From positions 1-64,000 of the forward strand of contig JBGVLO010000070.1 in the NCBI GenBank assembly GCA_045124315.1: 64,000 nt of DNA. Reading direction: 5' to 3'. Below the pieces are notes generated by a model. That model had not been told where the DNA came from. It did not search any database and saw nothing but the letters and a program-made list of their open reading frames with translations. Positions within the stretch are counted from its first letter, which is position 1, and each line of letters starts with the position of its first letter. A program made the translations under genes and the position numbers. Shown here in pieces: positions 25,796-34,567 of the stretch. Source of the DNA: CAG-411 sp045124315 (GTDB lineage Bacteria; Bacillota; Clostridia; Lachnospirales; Lachnospiraceae).

Positions 25796-25837
25796 TAATG
25801 TAGAATGTAGTCGAACAGAAAAAGGAGGATCATAAAT

Positions 25838-26125
25838 ATGAAGTTAGTACCATTAGGAGATAAGGTTGTATTAAAGCAGTTAGAGGCAGAGGAAACTACA
25901 AAGTCTGGTATCGTATTACCAGGTCAGGCACAGGAAAAGCCACAGCAGGCAGAAGTAATCGCTGTTGGACCTGGCGGAGTAGTAGATGGGAAAGAAGTAA
26001 CCATGCAGGTAAAAGTTGGTGATAAAGTAATCTACTCAAAATACGCAGGAACAGACGTAAAACTTGGCGAAGATGAGTATATTGTTGTAAAGCAGAATGA
26101 TATCGTAGCAATCGTAGAAGACTAA
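25838..26125 (+). CDS. groES: GroES co-chaperonin
   Basis: A 95-aa Cpn10 of standard length, MKLVPLGDKVVLK, with the mobile loop region ETTKSGIVLPGQAQEKPQ and YSKYAGTDVKLGEDEY. AAAGGAGG precedes the ATG. It is 24 bases upstream of groEL in a CIRCE-controlled operon and caps the GroEL ring during folding. Confidence 0.97.
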   Translation: MKLVPLGDKVVLKQLEAEETTKSGIVLPGQAQEKPQQAEVIAVGPGGVVDGKEVTMQVKVGDKVIYSKYAGTDVKLGEDEYIVVKQNDIVAIVED

Positions 26126-26149
26126 TTAAGAATAGAGGAGGATTTTATC

Positions 26150-27772
26150 ATGGCAAAGGAAATTAAGTTTGGTGCAGACGCAAGAACAGCATTAGAAGCT
26201 GGTGTAAATCAGTTGGCAAATACAGTTAAGGTTACATTGGGACCAAAGGGAAGAAACGTAGTATTAGATAAATCGTTTGGTGCTCCATTGATCACAAATG
26301 ATGGTGTGACAATTGCAAAAGAAGTAGAGTTGGAAGATGCATTTGAAAATATGGGCGCACAGCTTGTAAAAGAAGTAGCTACAAAGACAAATGATGTTGC
26401 CGGAGATGGTACAACAACAGCTACTGTTTTAGCACAGGCTATGATCAACGAAGGAATGAAGAACCTTGCAGCAGGAGCAAACCCAATCGTACTTAGAAAA
26501 GGAATGAAGAAAGCCACAGATTGTGCAGTAGAAGCAATTAAAGGAATGAGCGCAAAGGTAACTGGAAAAGAACAGATCGCAAAGGTGGCTGCTATTTCTG
26601 CAGCAGACGATGAAGTTGGTCAGATGGTTGCAGATGCAATGGAAAAAGTTTCAAATGATGGTGTAATCACGATCGAAGAATCTAAGACTATGAAGACAGA
26701 ATTAGACTTAGTAGAAGGTATGCAGTTCGACCGTGGATATATTTCCGCATACATGGCTACAGATATGGACAAGATGGAAGCAAATCTTGAGAATCCATAT
26801 ATCTTAATTACAGATAAGAAGATCTCAAATATTCAGGAAATCTTACCAGTATTAGAGCAGATCGTACAGTCTGGTTCAAAATTATTGATCATCGCTGAAG
26901 ATGTAGAAGGTGAAGCATTATCTACATTAGTAATCAATAAATTACGTGGTACATTCTCTGTTGTGGCTGTTAAGGCTCCAGGATATGGTGACAGAAGAAA
27001 GGCTATGTTAGAAGATATCGCTATTTTAACAGGTGGCCAGGTAATCTCAGAAGAGTTAGGTTTAGATTTGAGAGAGACCACACTTGACCAGTTAGGTCGT
27101 GCAAAATCCGTTAAGGTTCAGAAGGAAAATACAATCATCGTGGACGGCGAAGGTGACAAGGCTGCAATCGATGCAAGAGTTGCACAGATTAAAAAGCAGA
27201 TTGAAGAAACCACATCAGAATTTGATAGAGAAAAATTACAGGAAAGACTTGCAAAACTTGCAGGTGGAGTTGCAGTAATCCGTGTTGGTGCAGCTACAGA
27301 GACAGAGATGCAGGAAGCTAAGCTTCGTATGGAAGATGCACTTGCAGCTACTAAGGCAGCAGTAGAAGAGGGTATCATTGCAGGTGGTGGATCTGCATAT
27401 ATCCATGCTTCAAAGGATGTAGCTAAGCTTGCAGCTACTTTAGAAGGTGATGAAAAGACAGGAGCAAACATTATCTTAAAGGCTTTGGAAGCTCCATTGT
27501 CAACAATCGCAGCAAATGCTGGATTAGAAGGTGCTGTTATCATCAATAGTGTAAGAGAGGCTGCTCCTGGAAATGGTTTTGATGCATATAATGAACAGTA
27601 TGTAGATATGGTAAAAGCTGGAATTCTTGATCCTGTTAAGGTTACAAGAAGTGCATTACAGAATGCAAATTCTGTAGCTTCTACATTATTGACTACAGAG
27701 TCAGTTGTTGCACAGATTAAGGAAGATGTTCCAGCTATGCCAGCAGGAAATCCTGGAATGGGAATGATGTAA
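26150..27772 (+). CDS. groEL: GroEL chaperonin
   Basis: A 540-aa Cpn60 with the nucleotide-binding VTLGPKGRNVVLDK and AGDGTTTATVLA, the apical domain, and the GGM-type tail AGNPGMGMM. AGGAGG precedes the ATG. It forms the heptameric folding ring with GroES. Full length and intact. Confidence 0.98.
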   Translation: MAKEIKFGADARTALEAGVNQLANTVKVTLGPKGRNVVLDKSFGAPLITNDGVTIAKEVELEDAFENMGAQLVKEVATKTNDVAGDGTTTATVLAQAMINEGMKNLAAGANPIVLRKGMKKATDCAVEAIKGMSAKVTGKEQIAKVAAISAADDEVGQMVADAMEKVSNDGVITIEESKTMKTELDLVEGMQFDRGYISAYMATDMDKMEANLENPYILITDKKISNIQEILPVLEQIVQSGSKLLIIAEDVEGEALSTLVINKLRGTFSVVAVKAPGYGDRRKAMLEDIAILTGGQVISEELGLDLRETTLDQLGRAKSVKVQKENTIIVDGEGDKAAIDARVAQIKKQIEETTSEFDREKLQERLAKLAGGVAVIRVGAATETEMQEAKLRMEDALAATKAAVEEGIIAGGGSAYIHASKDVAKLAATLEGDEKTGANIILKALEAPLSTIAANAGLEGAVIINSVREAAPGNGFDAYNEQYVDMVKAGILDPVKVTRSALQNANSVASTLLTTESVVAQIKEDVPAMPAGNPGMGMM

Positions 27773-27798
27773 TCGAAGTTGCATAGAAAGGATAAATT

Positions 27799-28323
27799 AT
27801 GGAATCAATGTATGCAGAGGTTGTTGTAAAACCAAAACAACCCCTTGTGAGAAACATGATCGCCTACGCAATATATGTTGTTGCTGCGTTGTTTTTCTTG
27901 TTTGCCTGTTGGTCTTCTATTGTAGATCATACAGGAATAGTAGTGGCATGTTCACTTCCTGCTGAGATCGTGATAGTTTCCTTAAATACCTATTTTTATC
28001 GAAGAGGAAAGATCGAGTACGAATATTTATATTGTGATGATGTACTGATCATCGCAAAGATTATGAATAAGAGTAGAAGAAAGAACCAGGCAAAAATTGA
28101 GACCGATAACATTGAATGTTTTGGCTTGGTAGGTTCAAAAGAGCTTGACCAATATAAAAGTTTGCCAGTGAGAGATTTTGCTTCTGCAAAGAAGGAGAAT
28201 GATGTATACACTTTGGTTACTGTACTAAAGGGTAAGAAGGTAAGGCTTTTGATTGAACCTTCTGAAAAATTGTTGTATTGTCTACAGATAAAATTAGGAA
28301 CGAGATTTGTAGGAAAAAAATAA
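27799..28323 (+). CDS. Conserved membrane-anchored protein of unknown function (DUF6106-like)
   Basis: A 174-aa protein with two adjacent transmembrane segments (MIAYAIYVVAALFFLFA and ACSLPAEIVIVSL) near the N-terminus, then a cytoplasmic domain containing YEYLYCDDVLIIAKIMNKS and RLLIEPSEKLLYCL. This matches a short conserved family of Lachnospiraceae, DUF6106 by my recollection. It follows groEL after 26 bases with AGAAAGGA before the ATG, so it may be read through from groESL. Function unknown. Confidence 0.65.
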   Translation: MESMYAEVVVKPKQPLVRNMIAYAIYVVAALFFLFACWSSIVDHTGIVVACSLPAEIVIVSLNTYFYRRGKIEYEYLYCDDVLIIAKIMNKSRRKNQAKIETDNIECFGLVGSKELDQYKSLPVRDFASAKKENDVYTLVTVLKGKKVRLLIEPSEKLLYCLQIKLGTRFVGKK

Positions 28324-28334
28324 ATCAGTGTATG

Positions 28335-28376
28335 AAAAAGATCCGTGAAACAAAACTGTTTCATGGGTCTTTTTTG
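28335..28376 (+). terminator. Terminator
   Basis: AAAAGATCC.TGAAACA pairs with TGTTTCA.GG.TCTTTTTT. Confidence 0.8.
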
Positions 28377-28400
28377 CTATACATCTGGCACGCAAAGTGG

Positions 28401-28460
28401 AGCAAGTCTCTCATGAGTGAGGGATATAGGGAGTTGAAGTGGACTTGTCCACTTTGTTCT
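28401..28460 (+). repeat. 60-bp dispersed repeat, copy 1
   Basis: This 60-base segment (ending AAGTGGAC-TT-GTCCACTTTG) is repeated in inverted orientation at 53927-53986 with only two or three differences. It contains two short palindromes (CTCATGAG and the AAGTGGAC pair). Confidence 0.8.
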
Positions 28461-28494
28461 ACATCATAAAAAACGAAAAAAAGGAGCGCTGGTG

Positions 28495-28523
28495 TTGACA
28501 AAACATGAAATTTTCGTTATACT
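28495..28523 (+). promoter_or_regulatory. guaB promoter (sigma-A)
   Basis: TTGACA, 17 bases, TATACT: near-perfect consensus, about 145 bases before the guaB ATG. Confidence 0.8.
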
Positions 28524-28529
28524 TGAAAA

Positions 28530-28667
28530 AATCAGACAGCGAAAAACCAATTAACGAACAGTGGGAGCAAAAGAGAGCGTGTGATAGGGGAAACTTCAGG
28601 GTTTTAGCTTTTTTGCGCGGGTTTTGCATGTTCTGTTCAGCAACAAAAGAAAGTGAGGAAATTTAAA
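28530..28667 (+). promoter_or_regulatory. Structured guaB leader
   Basis: About 135 transcribed bases precede guaB. GAACAG (about 28555) can pair with CTGTTC (about 28632), enclosing some 70 bases with the G-rich/T-rich runs CAGGGTTTTAGC and GCGCGGGTTTTGC. No purine or PRPP riboswitch core is recognised. A regulatory leader is possible but unproven. Confidence 0.35.
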
Positions 28668-30122
28668 ATGGGAACAATTATCGGTGATGGCATTACATTT
28701 GATGATGTATTATTGGTACCTAGTTATTCAGAAGTGATTCCAAATGAGATTGATTTATCAACACATTTGACTAAGACGATTAAGCTGAATATTCCAATGA
28801 TGAGTGCAGGTATGGATACTGTTACAGAACATCGTATGGCGATCGCAATGGCCAGACAGGGTGGTATCGGTGTTATTCATAAGAACATGTCTATTGAAGC
28901 GCAAGCTGAAGAAGTAGATCGTGTAAAGCGTTCAGAGAATGGTGTTATTACAGATCCATTTTATTTATCACCGGAGCACACTTTAGAGGATGCCAATAAC
29001 TTAATGGCTAAGTTCCGTATTTCAGGTGTGCCTATTACTGAGGGTAAGAAGTTAGTTGGTATTATTACAAATCGTGATCTTAAGTTCGAAACAGATTTTT
29101 CTAAGAAGATCAAAGATTCTATGACTACAGAGAATTTGGTTACTGCAAGAGAAGGAATCACTTTAGTAGAAGCAAAAGAAATTTTAGCAAAGGCTAGAAA
29201 AGAGAAGCTTCCTATTGTGGATGCAGAAGGAAATTTGAAAGGTCTTATTACAATCAAAGATATTGAAAAGCAGATTAAGTATCCACTTGCAGCAAAGGAT
29301 GCACAGGGAAGGTTGCTATGTGCAGCAGCAGTAGGTATTACAGCGAATGTATTGGATCGTGTAAAAGCTTTGGTTGAAGCTAAGGTAGATGCAGTGGTAT
29401 TAGATAGTGCACATGGCCATTCAGCAAATGTAATTCGTTGTGTAAAGATGATTCGTGAGACTTATCCTGATCTTCAGATCATTGCTGGTAATGTTGCTAC
29501 AGGAGCAGCAGTTAAGGATTTGATTGAAGCTGGTGCAAGTGCAGTTAAGGTTGGTATTGGACCTGGTTCTATTTGTACTACTCGTGTGGTTGCAGGTATT
29601 GGTGTGCCACAGATTTCCGCTATTATGGACTGCTACTCAGTTGCAAAAGAGTACGGAGTACCTATTATTGCAGACGGTGGTATCAAGTATTCTGGAGATA
29701 TGACAAAGGCAATCGCTGCTGGAGCAAATGTATGAATGATGGGAAGTATGTTTGCTGGTTGTGATGAAGCACCAGGTACATTTGAATTATTCCAGGGTAG
29801 AAAGTACAAAGTATACCGTGGTATGGGTTCGATTGCAGCTATGGAGAATGGTAGTAAGGACCGTTACTTCCAGGAAAATGCAAAGAAATTAGTTCCAGAA
29901 GGTGTAGAAGGCCGTGTTGCATACAAGGGTTCTATTGAAGATACTGTATTCCAGTTAATTGGTGGTATCCGTTCAGGTATGGGATACTGTGGAACATCAA
30001 ATATTGAAGCATTGAAGGAGAATGGAAGATTTGTTAAGATTTCCGCTGCTTCTTTGAAGGAAAGTCATCCACATGATATTCATATTACAAAAGAGGCTCC
30101 AAATTACAGCATCGATCAGTAA
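28668..30122 (+). CDS. guaB: IMP dehydrogenase with an in-frame TGA codon
   Basis: IMP dehydrogenase oxidises IMP to XMP for GTP synthesis. Read through one TGA, the gene gives 484 residues, the family length. The start at 28668 follows GTGAGG. Motifs are in order: FDDVLLVPSYSEVIP, two CBS domains, AGNVATGAAV, the catalytic loop GSICTTRVVAG, and after the TGA GSMFAGCDEAPG, the flap arginine segment YRGMGSIAAM and GIRSGMGYCG. The TGA (29733-29735, codon 356) falls in AGANV-TGA-MMGS, where I recall cysteine in related clostridial enzymes. Both halves are otherwise perfectly conserved, with no frameshift. TGA is a stop elsewhere in the window. Options are a recent nonsense change or error, or selenocysteine: a hairpin CTGGT/ACCAG lies 19 bases after the TGA. 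The short product alone lacks the flap and would be inactive. Confidence 0.9.
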
Positions 30123-30259
30123 TATGTACTGTTGCAGGATTGTGGGAGTACAAAGTACGGAACAATCCGTGTGTATCATAGTTGGGGGATTTTGACCCCA
30201 GCATCATGTATTATAGTTAAGAGATAAGGAATTATACCTTAATCTAAGATAGAGTGAGG

Positions 30260-30291
30260 AAAGAGGCGTTGCGGTTATGCTCGCCTCTTTT
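30260..30291 (+). terminator. guaB terminator
   Basis: AAAGAGGCG pairs with CGCCTCTTTT, about 140 bases after the guaB stop. Confidence 0.85.
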
Positions 30292-30325
30292 CTGGTGTAG
30301 AGAAACTTACAAAGGATAGAGGGTT

Positions 30326-31024
30326 ATGGAAGAAAAAGAAAAAAAACCAACAGCTCTAGAAATGCTGCTTAGTAAATTATTTTTTTATTTTCTAGGGGCG
30401 CTGGCAGTTCTGATCCTAATTTGTGCTGTGCTTAGTTTTATGATTGGGGACGAGGAAGAGAAAACAAAAAAAGAAAAGATACAGACCGATCAGCCCAAAA
30501 TCATAACAGATTTTTTGACGCCAAATCAGTATTCCCGGTCACAGCGTAAATTAGAAAAGGTAAATGGAATTGTGATCCATTACACAGCTAATCCTGGAAG
30601 CACTGCCAAGGATAATCGAGATTATTTTGAAAATTTGAAAAATAAGAAAACTACATATGCCAGCAGTCATTATGTCATTGGATTAGAGGGTGAGATCATT
30701 CAGTGTATTCCATTAAATGAAATTTCCTATGCGTCGAACAATAGAAACTCAGATACCATTTCCATTGAAGTATGTCATGAGGATTCTGCAGGAAAATTTG
30801 GAAAGGAGACTTATCAATCTCTTGTGAAGTTGACGGCATGGCTGTGTGGAAAATATGATCTAGAGAAAAAGGACATTATCCGCCATTACGATGTAACCGG
30901 AAAAATGTGTCCAAAATACTATGTGAAACATCCAAAAGCATGGAAAAAATTGAAAAAAGATGTGTTCCGCTATATGGAGAATTACAAAGAAAAATTAGAA
31001 CCTATAGAGGAGACAGGAAAATAG
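30326..31024 (+). CDS. N-acetylmuramoyl-L-alanine amidase (Amidase_2), membrane-anchored
   Basis: A 232-aa protein with one N-terminal transmembrane segment (LFFYFLGALAVLILICAVLSF) and an extracytoplasmic amidase_2/PGRP domain. Zinc ligands are seen in GIVIHYTANPGS and in IIRHYDVTGKMCPKYY; SSHYVIGLEGEIIQCIP and SIEVCHEDSAG are the core. It should cleave the lactyl-peptide bond of peptidoglycan. It converges with the dCMP deaminase gene on a shared hairpin. Confidence 0.9.
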   Translation: MEEKEKKPTALEMLLSKLFFYFLGALAVLILICAVLSFMIGDEEEKTKKEKIQTDQPKIITDFLTPNQYSRSQRKLEKVNGIVIHYTANPGSTAKDNRDYFENLKNKKTTYASSHYVIGLEGEIIQCIPLNEISYASNNRNSDTISIEVCHEDSAGKFGKETYQSLVKLTAWLCGKYDLEKKDIIRHYDVTGKMCPKYYVKHPKAWKKLKKDVFRYMENYKEKLEPIEETGK

Positions 31025-31030
31025 AAAGAG

Positions 31031-31062
31031 GATAGATAGGCGCCTTAAAGGCGATATCTATC
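31031..31062. terminator. Bidirectional terminator
   Basis: GATAGATAGGCGCC...GGCGATATCTATC between convergent genes, with T-rich sequence to its right. Confidence 0.7.
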
Positions 31063-31073
31063 CTTGTTTTATA

Positions 31074-31562
31074 CTAAAGAGAAAGTGTAATATCTTTTCC
31101 GATCGGCTGATAAGGGCGATATATAATATTCGCACTCTTCATCATCTTTTTTGCTGCTACTACACTTGGAGTCTGTGCATATTTGTCAGAAATATAAATT
31201 ACTTCAGAAATACCGGATTGAATCAGAGCTTTTGTGCATTCGTTGCAAGGGAAAAGAGTTGTATATATCTTGGCTCCCACCATGTTGTTTGAACCTCTGT
31301 AATTTAATATGGCATTCAACTCTGCATGGCAGACATATAAATATTTGGTATCTAATGCTTCTCCCTCTCTGGCCCAGGGGTACTCGTCATCTGAGCATCC
31401 TCGTGGCATTCCGTTGTAACCAAGGGAGAGGATACGATTATTCTGGTCTACGATACATGCGCCTACGCTGGTATTGGGGTCTTTACTTCTCTGTGCTGAC
31501 AGCAATGCAATTCCCATAAAGTAAGCGTCCCAGTCGATATAATCTGGTCGTTTCATGAGCAA
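31074..31562 (-). CDS. dCMP deaminase
   Basis: A 162-aa zinc deaminase of the ComEB/dCMP family. It begins KRPDYIDWDAYFMGIALLSA, has the zinc-binding CHAELNAIL and PCNECTKALIQSG, and GYNGMPRGCSDDE. It makes dUMP from dCMP for thymidylate synthesis. AGGAGG-like sequence (AAAGGAGGATT) precedes the ATG at 31562. Confidence 0.93.
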   Translation of the reverse strand: MLMKRPDYIDWDAYFMGIALLSAQRSKDPNTSVGACIVDQNNRILSLGYNGMPRGCSDDEYPWAREGEALDTKYLYVCHAELNAILNYRGSNNMVGAKIYTTLFPCNECTKALIQSGISEVIYISDKYAQTPSVVAAKKMMKSANIIYRPYQPIGKDITLSL

Positions 31563-31624
31563 TCCTCCTTTGTATTAATAGGTTTATTTTATCATAGTTA
31601 CTGCATGTTTGGCAATGAAGGAAT

Positions 31625-31654
31625 GTTACAGTTCACATACCTGTGAACTGAAAC
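31625..31654. repeat. GTTAC-family palindrome
   Basis: GTTACAGTTCACA...TGTGAACTGAAAC, the core of the longer repeats at 14563 and 43690, in the gap before the DUF1836 gene. Confidence 0.7.
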
Positions 31655-31728
31655 CTGTAAAAAGAAATGATTCGTTATCACTTGTCATATGGTTTTTAAT
31701 ACTATATAATAAGCTAGAGGTGATATGC

Positions 31729-32382
31729 GTGAGTAAGACAAATGCGGAATATGTTCGGCAACTGATAGAAAATTTACAACAGTTGGATTTTATTCAGCCG
31801 GATGAAATTCCTAATATTGATTTATATATGGATCAGGTTACTACGTTTATGGACGAGCATTTGAAACAGGAAAAACGTTTCGAGGATGATAAGATCCTAA
31901 CGAAGACCATGATCAATAACTACACGAAGAACCATTTGTTACCACCACCTGAGAAGAAAAAATACTCAAAAGAGCACATGCTGTTGCTGATTTTTATCTA
32001 TTATTTTAAAAACGTAATGTCTATTAGTGATATTCGAAATGTTTTCCAACCTTTATTGGACATGTTCTCTAATAAGGGGGGATATGTAGATGGATCGTTG
32101 AATTTAGAAGAAGTGTATGAAGAGGTTTTTTCATATGAAGAAGAACAGATTGATGCGTTGGTAAAAGATGTGGTTCGTAAATATAAGAAGGCTGAGAAGG
32201 CATTTGAGGGGAAGGAAGCGAAAGAAGAAGATCGGGAATTTTTGGTATGTTTTACATTTATCTGTGTACTTAGCTTTGATGTGTATATGAAGAAGAAAAT
32301 TATCGAGCAGATGATCGACCAACATATTATGCCTAGATTTGGTGAAAAAAAAACAACGGGAAAAAAGAGGGATGAAACATAG
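31729..32382 (+). CDS. DUF1836 protein, probable DNA-binding regulator
   Basis: A 217-aa protein. The GTG at 31729 follows AGAGGTGAT; longer in-frame starts overlap a repeat. The region ILTKTMINNYTKNHLLPPP with KKYSKEHMLLLIFIYYFK is the DUF1836 signature, a MerR-like helix-turn-helix region; the rest is helical and charged. Function unknown; a transcriptional or regulatory role is inferred from the fold. Confidence 0.78.
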   Translation: MSKTNAEYVRQLIENLQQLDFIQPDEIPNIDLYMDQVTTFMDEHLKQEKRFEDDKILTKTMINNYTKNHLLPPPEKKKYSKEHMLLLIFIYYFKNVMSISDIRNVFQPLLDMFSNKGGYVDGSLNLEEVYEEVFSYEEEQIDALVKDVVRKYKKAEKAFEGKEAKEEDREFLVCFTFICVLSFDVYMKKKIIEQMIDQHIMPRFGEKKTTGKKRDET

Positions 32383-32412
32383 GTTTCGTCCTTTTTTACG
32401 GCATGCGGACAA

Positions 32413-32490
32413 ATGATACCTACGAATTGCTACGCTGGAAGCAGCTCCTGCAAGCTCGTGTGGGTTCAGACTTTTTGATCTGGGCATCAT
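32413..32490 (+). repeat. ATGATACC-family element, complete copy
   Basis: A 78-base element with ends ATGATACC and GG(C)ATCAT, and TACGAATTGCTACG and GTGTGGGTTCAGAC inside. Another complete copy is at 38539-38614; a split copy is at 23765-24097 and a half copy at 14062-14119. Confidence 0.75.
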
Positions 32491-32562
32491 GGAATTATGT
32501 AAAAACGACATAGAAAGTACAAAAAAAGAGAATACCATAAGTGTTAGAAAGGAGAATGGAAA

Positions 32563-33843
32563 TTGAAAAAGAAAAAACGTGATTGGAAGACAATGGTGAC
32601 ACAGTCTTTTTTGATTTTAGCATTATGTATAGAGAGTATGAGCCAGGGAGGTAGTGTGACGTATGCCAAGGTGGTAGAGGAGTCCAGTGTGGAAAAGGAA
32701 AGTCCTTTTGATTTGGATGACACAGAGGTGTTTGAAGAAGTGGATGCAGATTGGATGGAAGGAAACCAGGTTGTGACAGAGCCTGCTATCAGAGGGGAAG
32801 TTGTTAGTAATCCGGGAATTACCATGCTTCCGGAAGTTGAAAATGGTATCCTGGAAGATGATGTGTATGATAAGTTGGAACCGGAAAAGCCAATAGCGAC
32901 AGCCATGCCGGAAGGAACTGTTGGATCAGTAGAGACAGCCATGCCGGAAGGAACTGTTGGGGCAATAGAGACCGTCATGCCGGAAGGAACTGTTGAACCA
33001 ATAGCAACGGTCATGCCGGAAGGAACGGATGGACCTGTAACAACAGGTATGCCTATAGCGACACGCTTGCCTGAAGTGACTACAATACCAAATGGAAATC
33101 CAACAATGCTTCCTGGAACAGATGGGGATATAAAGTATCCTACAATTACACCTATTATAGATGTTGGTTTGCCGGGAACGCCCAAACCAACTTTAAGACC
33201 AACTCCTACAATGAATGTGATCGTAGATGGAGAAGGTACGACGACAGCGGCACCTCAACCTACTAAGAAGCCGGAAACAACAAAGGCACCTTCGAATCCG
33301 TCTCAGGAGACCGCGAAACCAAGTACAAATGGAGGGACACAGAAAACTACATGTACTATTGTTTATATGAATGGTACGAAAAACAATACAAACCCTACGG
33401 TTATTCAAAAGAACACCGGAGAAATTTCTCTGGTGGCAGATAAGAAGAAGGGATATAAGTTTGATGGATGGTATTTGGATAAGACATATACAAAGAAAGT
33501 TACTACAATAAGAAATGTGTCACAGGATACCTTAATGGTATATGCGAAATGGACAAAAATTTCCGTAAATAAGGTGACGATCACATCTGTCAAGAGAAGA
33601 AAAGATGGAAGTATTATAGTAAAAGTTAAGGTTGTACAGGGGGGAGCCAAGTATGACTATTGGTATTCGAGTAGCCCTAGTTTTGCAAAAGCAAGTCATG
33701 TGAAAACCAATAAGACGAAGAAAAGATTGAGCGTTGGTGTAAGCAGTGGAAAAGTATATTATATCAAGGTGCGAGCGTACATAGTAGATTCCGCTGGAAA
33801 GGTTCAAAATGGAGGATTTAGCAAGATTCGTATTTGTAAATAA
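32563..33843 (+). CDS. Secreted repeat protein with InlB-type B-repeat and lysine-rich domain
   Basis: A 426-aa exported protein starting at TTG after AAAGGAG, with a signal peptide (basic start, hydrophobic core, TYAKV). An acidic segment follows, then four tandem 12-residue units (AMPEGTVGSVET type, residues about 110-160), a Pro/Thr-rich linker, one Listeria-Bacteroides/InlB B-repeat (IVYMNGTKNN, KGYKFDGWYLD, LMVYAKW), and a lysine-rich fibronectin-like domain to the end (VTITSVKRRKDGS, YYIKVRAYIVD). No LPXTG is present. It is likely a cell-surface or wall-bound protein; partner unknown. Confidence 0.8.
   Translation: MKKKKRDWKTMVTQSFLILALCIESMSQGGSVTYAKVVEESSVEKESPFDLDDTEVFEEVDADWMEGNQVVTEPAIRGEVVSNPGITMLPEVENGILEDDVYDKLEPEKPIATAMPEGTVGSVETAMPEGTVGAIETVMPEGTVEPIATVMPEGTDGPVTTGMPIATRLPEVTTIPNGNPTMLPGTDGDIKYPTITPIIDVGLPGTPKPTLRPTPTMNVIVDGEGTTTAAPQPTKKPETTKAPSNPSQETAKPSTNGGTQKTTCTIVYMNGTKNNTNPTVIQKNTGEISLVADKKKGYKFDGWYLDKTYTKKVTTIRNVSQDTLMVYAKWTKISVNKVTITSVKRRKDGSIIVKVKVVQGGAKYDYWYSSSPSFAKASHVKTNKTKKRLSVGVSSGKVYYIKVRAYIVDSAGKVQNGGFSKIRICK
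32900..33055 (+). repeat. 36-bp tandem repeats coding MPEGT units
   Basis: About four 36-base units encode MPEGTVGSVETA, MPEGTVGAIETV, MPEGTVEPIATV and MPEGTDGPVTTG. Such units can change number by slippage. Confidence 0.75.
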
Positions 33844-33886
33844 GCGAGTTAGAAAAAAGTAAGATACCATTTGAAAGGAGTTAATA

Positions 33887-34558
33887 ATGGAGCGATTGTT
33901 GATTGCAGAAGATGAGAAGAAGTTACGTGTTTTAATGCGTGATTTTTTTGAAGTGAAAGGCTATGAAGTAGTAGAGGCAGAGGATGGAATACAGGCAGTG
34001 GTAGAAGCGAAGAAACAGCCCTTTGACTTGATTTTCTTAGATATCATGATGCCTGGTATGGACGGAATGGAGGCTTGCGAACAGATCCGACAGTTCACAG
34101 ATGCGCCAATTGTATTTTTGACAGCAGTACATGACGATGAGAGTAAACTCAAAGGTTATGCATGCGGAGCAGATGACTATTTGACGAAGCCATTTTCTTT
34201 GGATGTGTTATATGCAAAAGCAAAGGCTATGACAAATAGATACAAGGGAAATGTGGGAGCAAAGCCAGGTATAATTAAAGCCTCTACTTTGTCTTTGGAT
34301 ACTACCTGTCATGTGGCTCATATTAACGGTAAAGTTGTCGATTTAGCAAGCAAAGAGTATGAAATTCTAAAATTATTCTTAGAAAACAAAGGTCAGATCA
34401 TAAGCAGAGGACAGATCTTGGACCGTGTATGGGGGGAAGAATATTTTGGGTATGACCGTACAGTGGATACACATGTAAAGAAGCTTCGTAAGAGTATAGG
34501 TGAAGCAGCAGAACCATTGCAAACGGTTTATAAAGCAGGATACGTTTGGAAGGAGTAA
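33887..34558 (+). CDS. OmpR/PhoB-type response regulator
   Basis: A 223-aa two-component regulator. The receiver domain has the acidic pair AEDEKKL, phospho-acceptor Asp in IFLDIMMPGMDG and lysine in DDYLTKPFS. The C-terminal winged helix has SKEYEILKLFLENKGQIISR and FGYDRTVDTHVKKLRKSIG. AAAGGAG precedes the ATG. It is 9 bases upstream of its histidine kinase. Target genes are unknown; the serpin downstream is a candidate. Confidence 0.93.
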   Translation: MERLLIAEDEKKLRVLMRDFFEVKGYEVVEAEDGIQAVVEAKKQPFDLIFLDIMMPGMDGMEACEQIRQFTDAPIVFLTAVHDDESKLKGYACGADDYLTKPFSLDVLYAKAKAMTNRYKGNVGAKPGIIKASTLSLDTTCHVAHINGKVVDLASKEYEILKLFLENKGQIISRGQILDRVWGEEYFGYDRTVDTHVKKLRKSIGEAAEPLQTVYKAGYVWKE

Positions 34559-34567
34559 TGGGGTAAT

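Noticed and set aside
27118..27546. 142-codon minus-strand frame opposite groEL
   Set aside because: Shadow of a highly conserved gene; no start signal and low-complexity composition.
28524..28667. Purine or PRPP riboswitch before guaB
   Set aside because: No match to the conserved core motifs that I know for these classes.
29733..29735. Genome-wide recoding of TGA (for example to Trp)
   Set aside because: TGA is the expected stop at several intact genes, such as the AAA gene (2121-2123), tnpA and the M32 peptidase.
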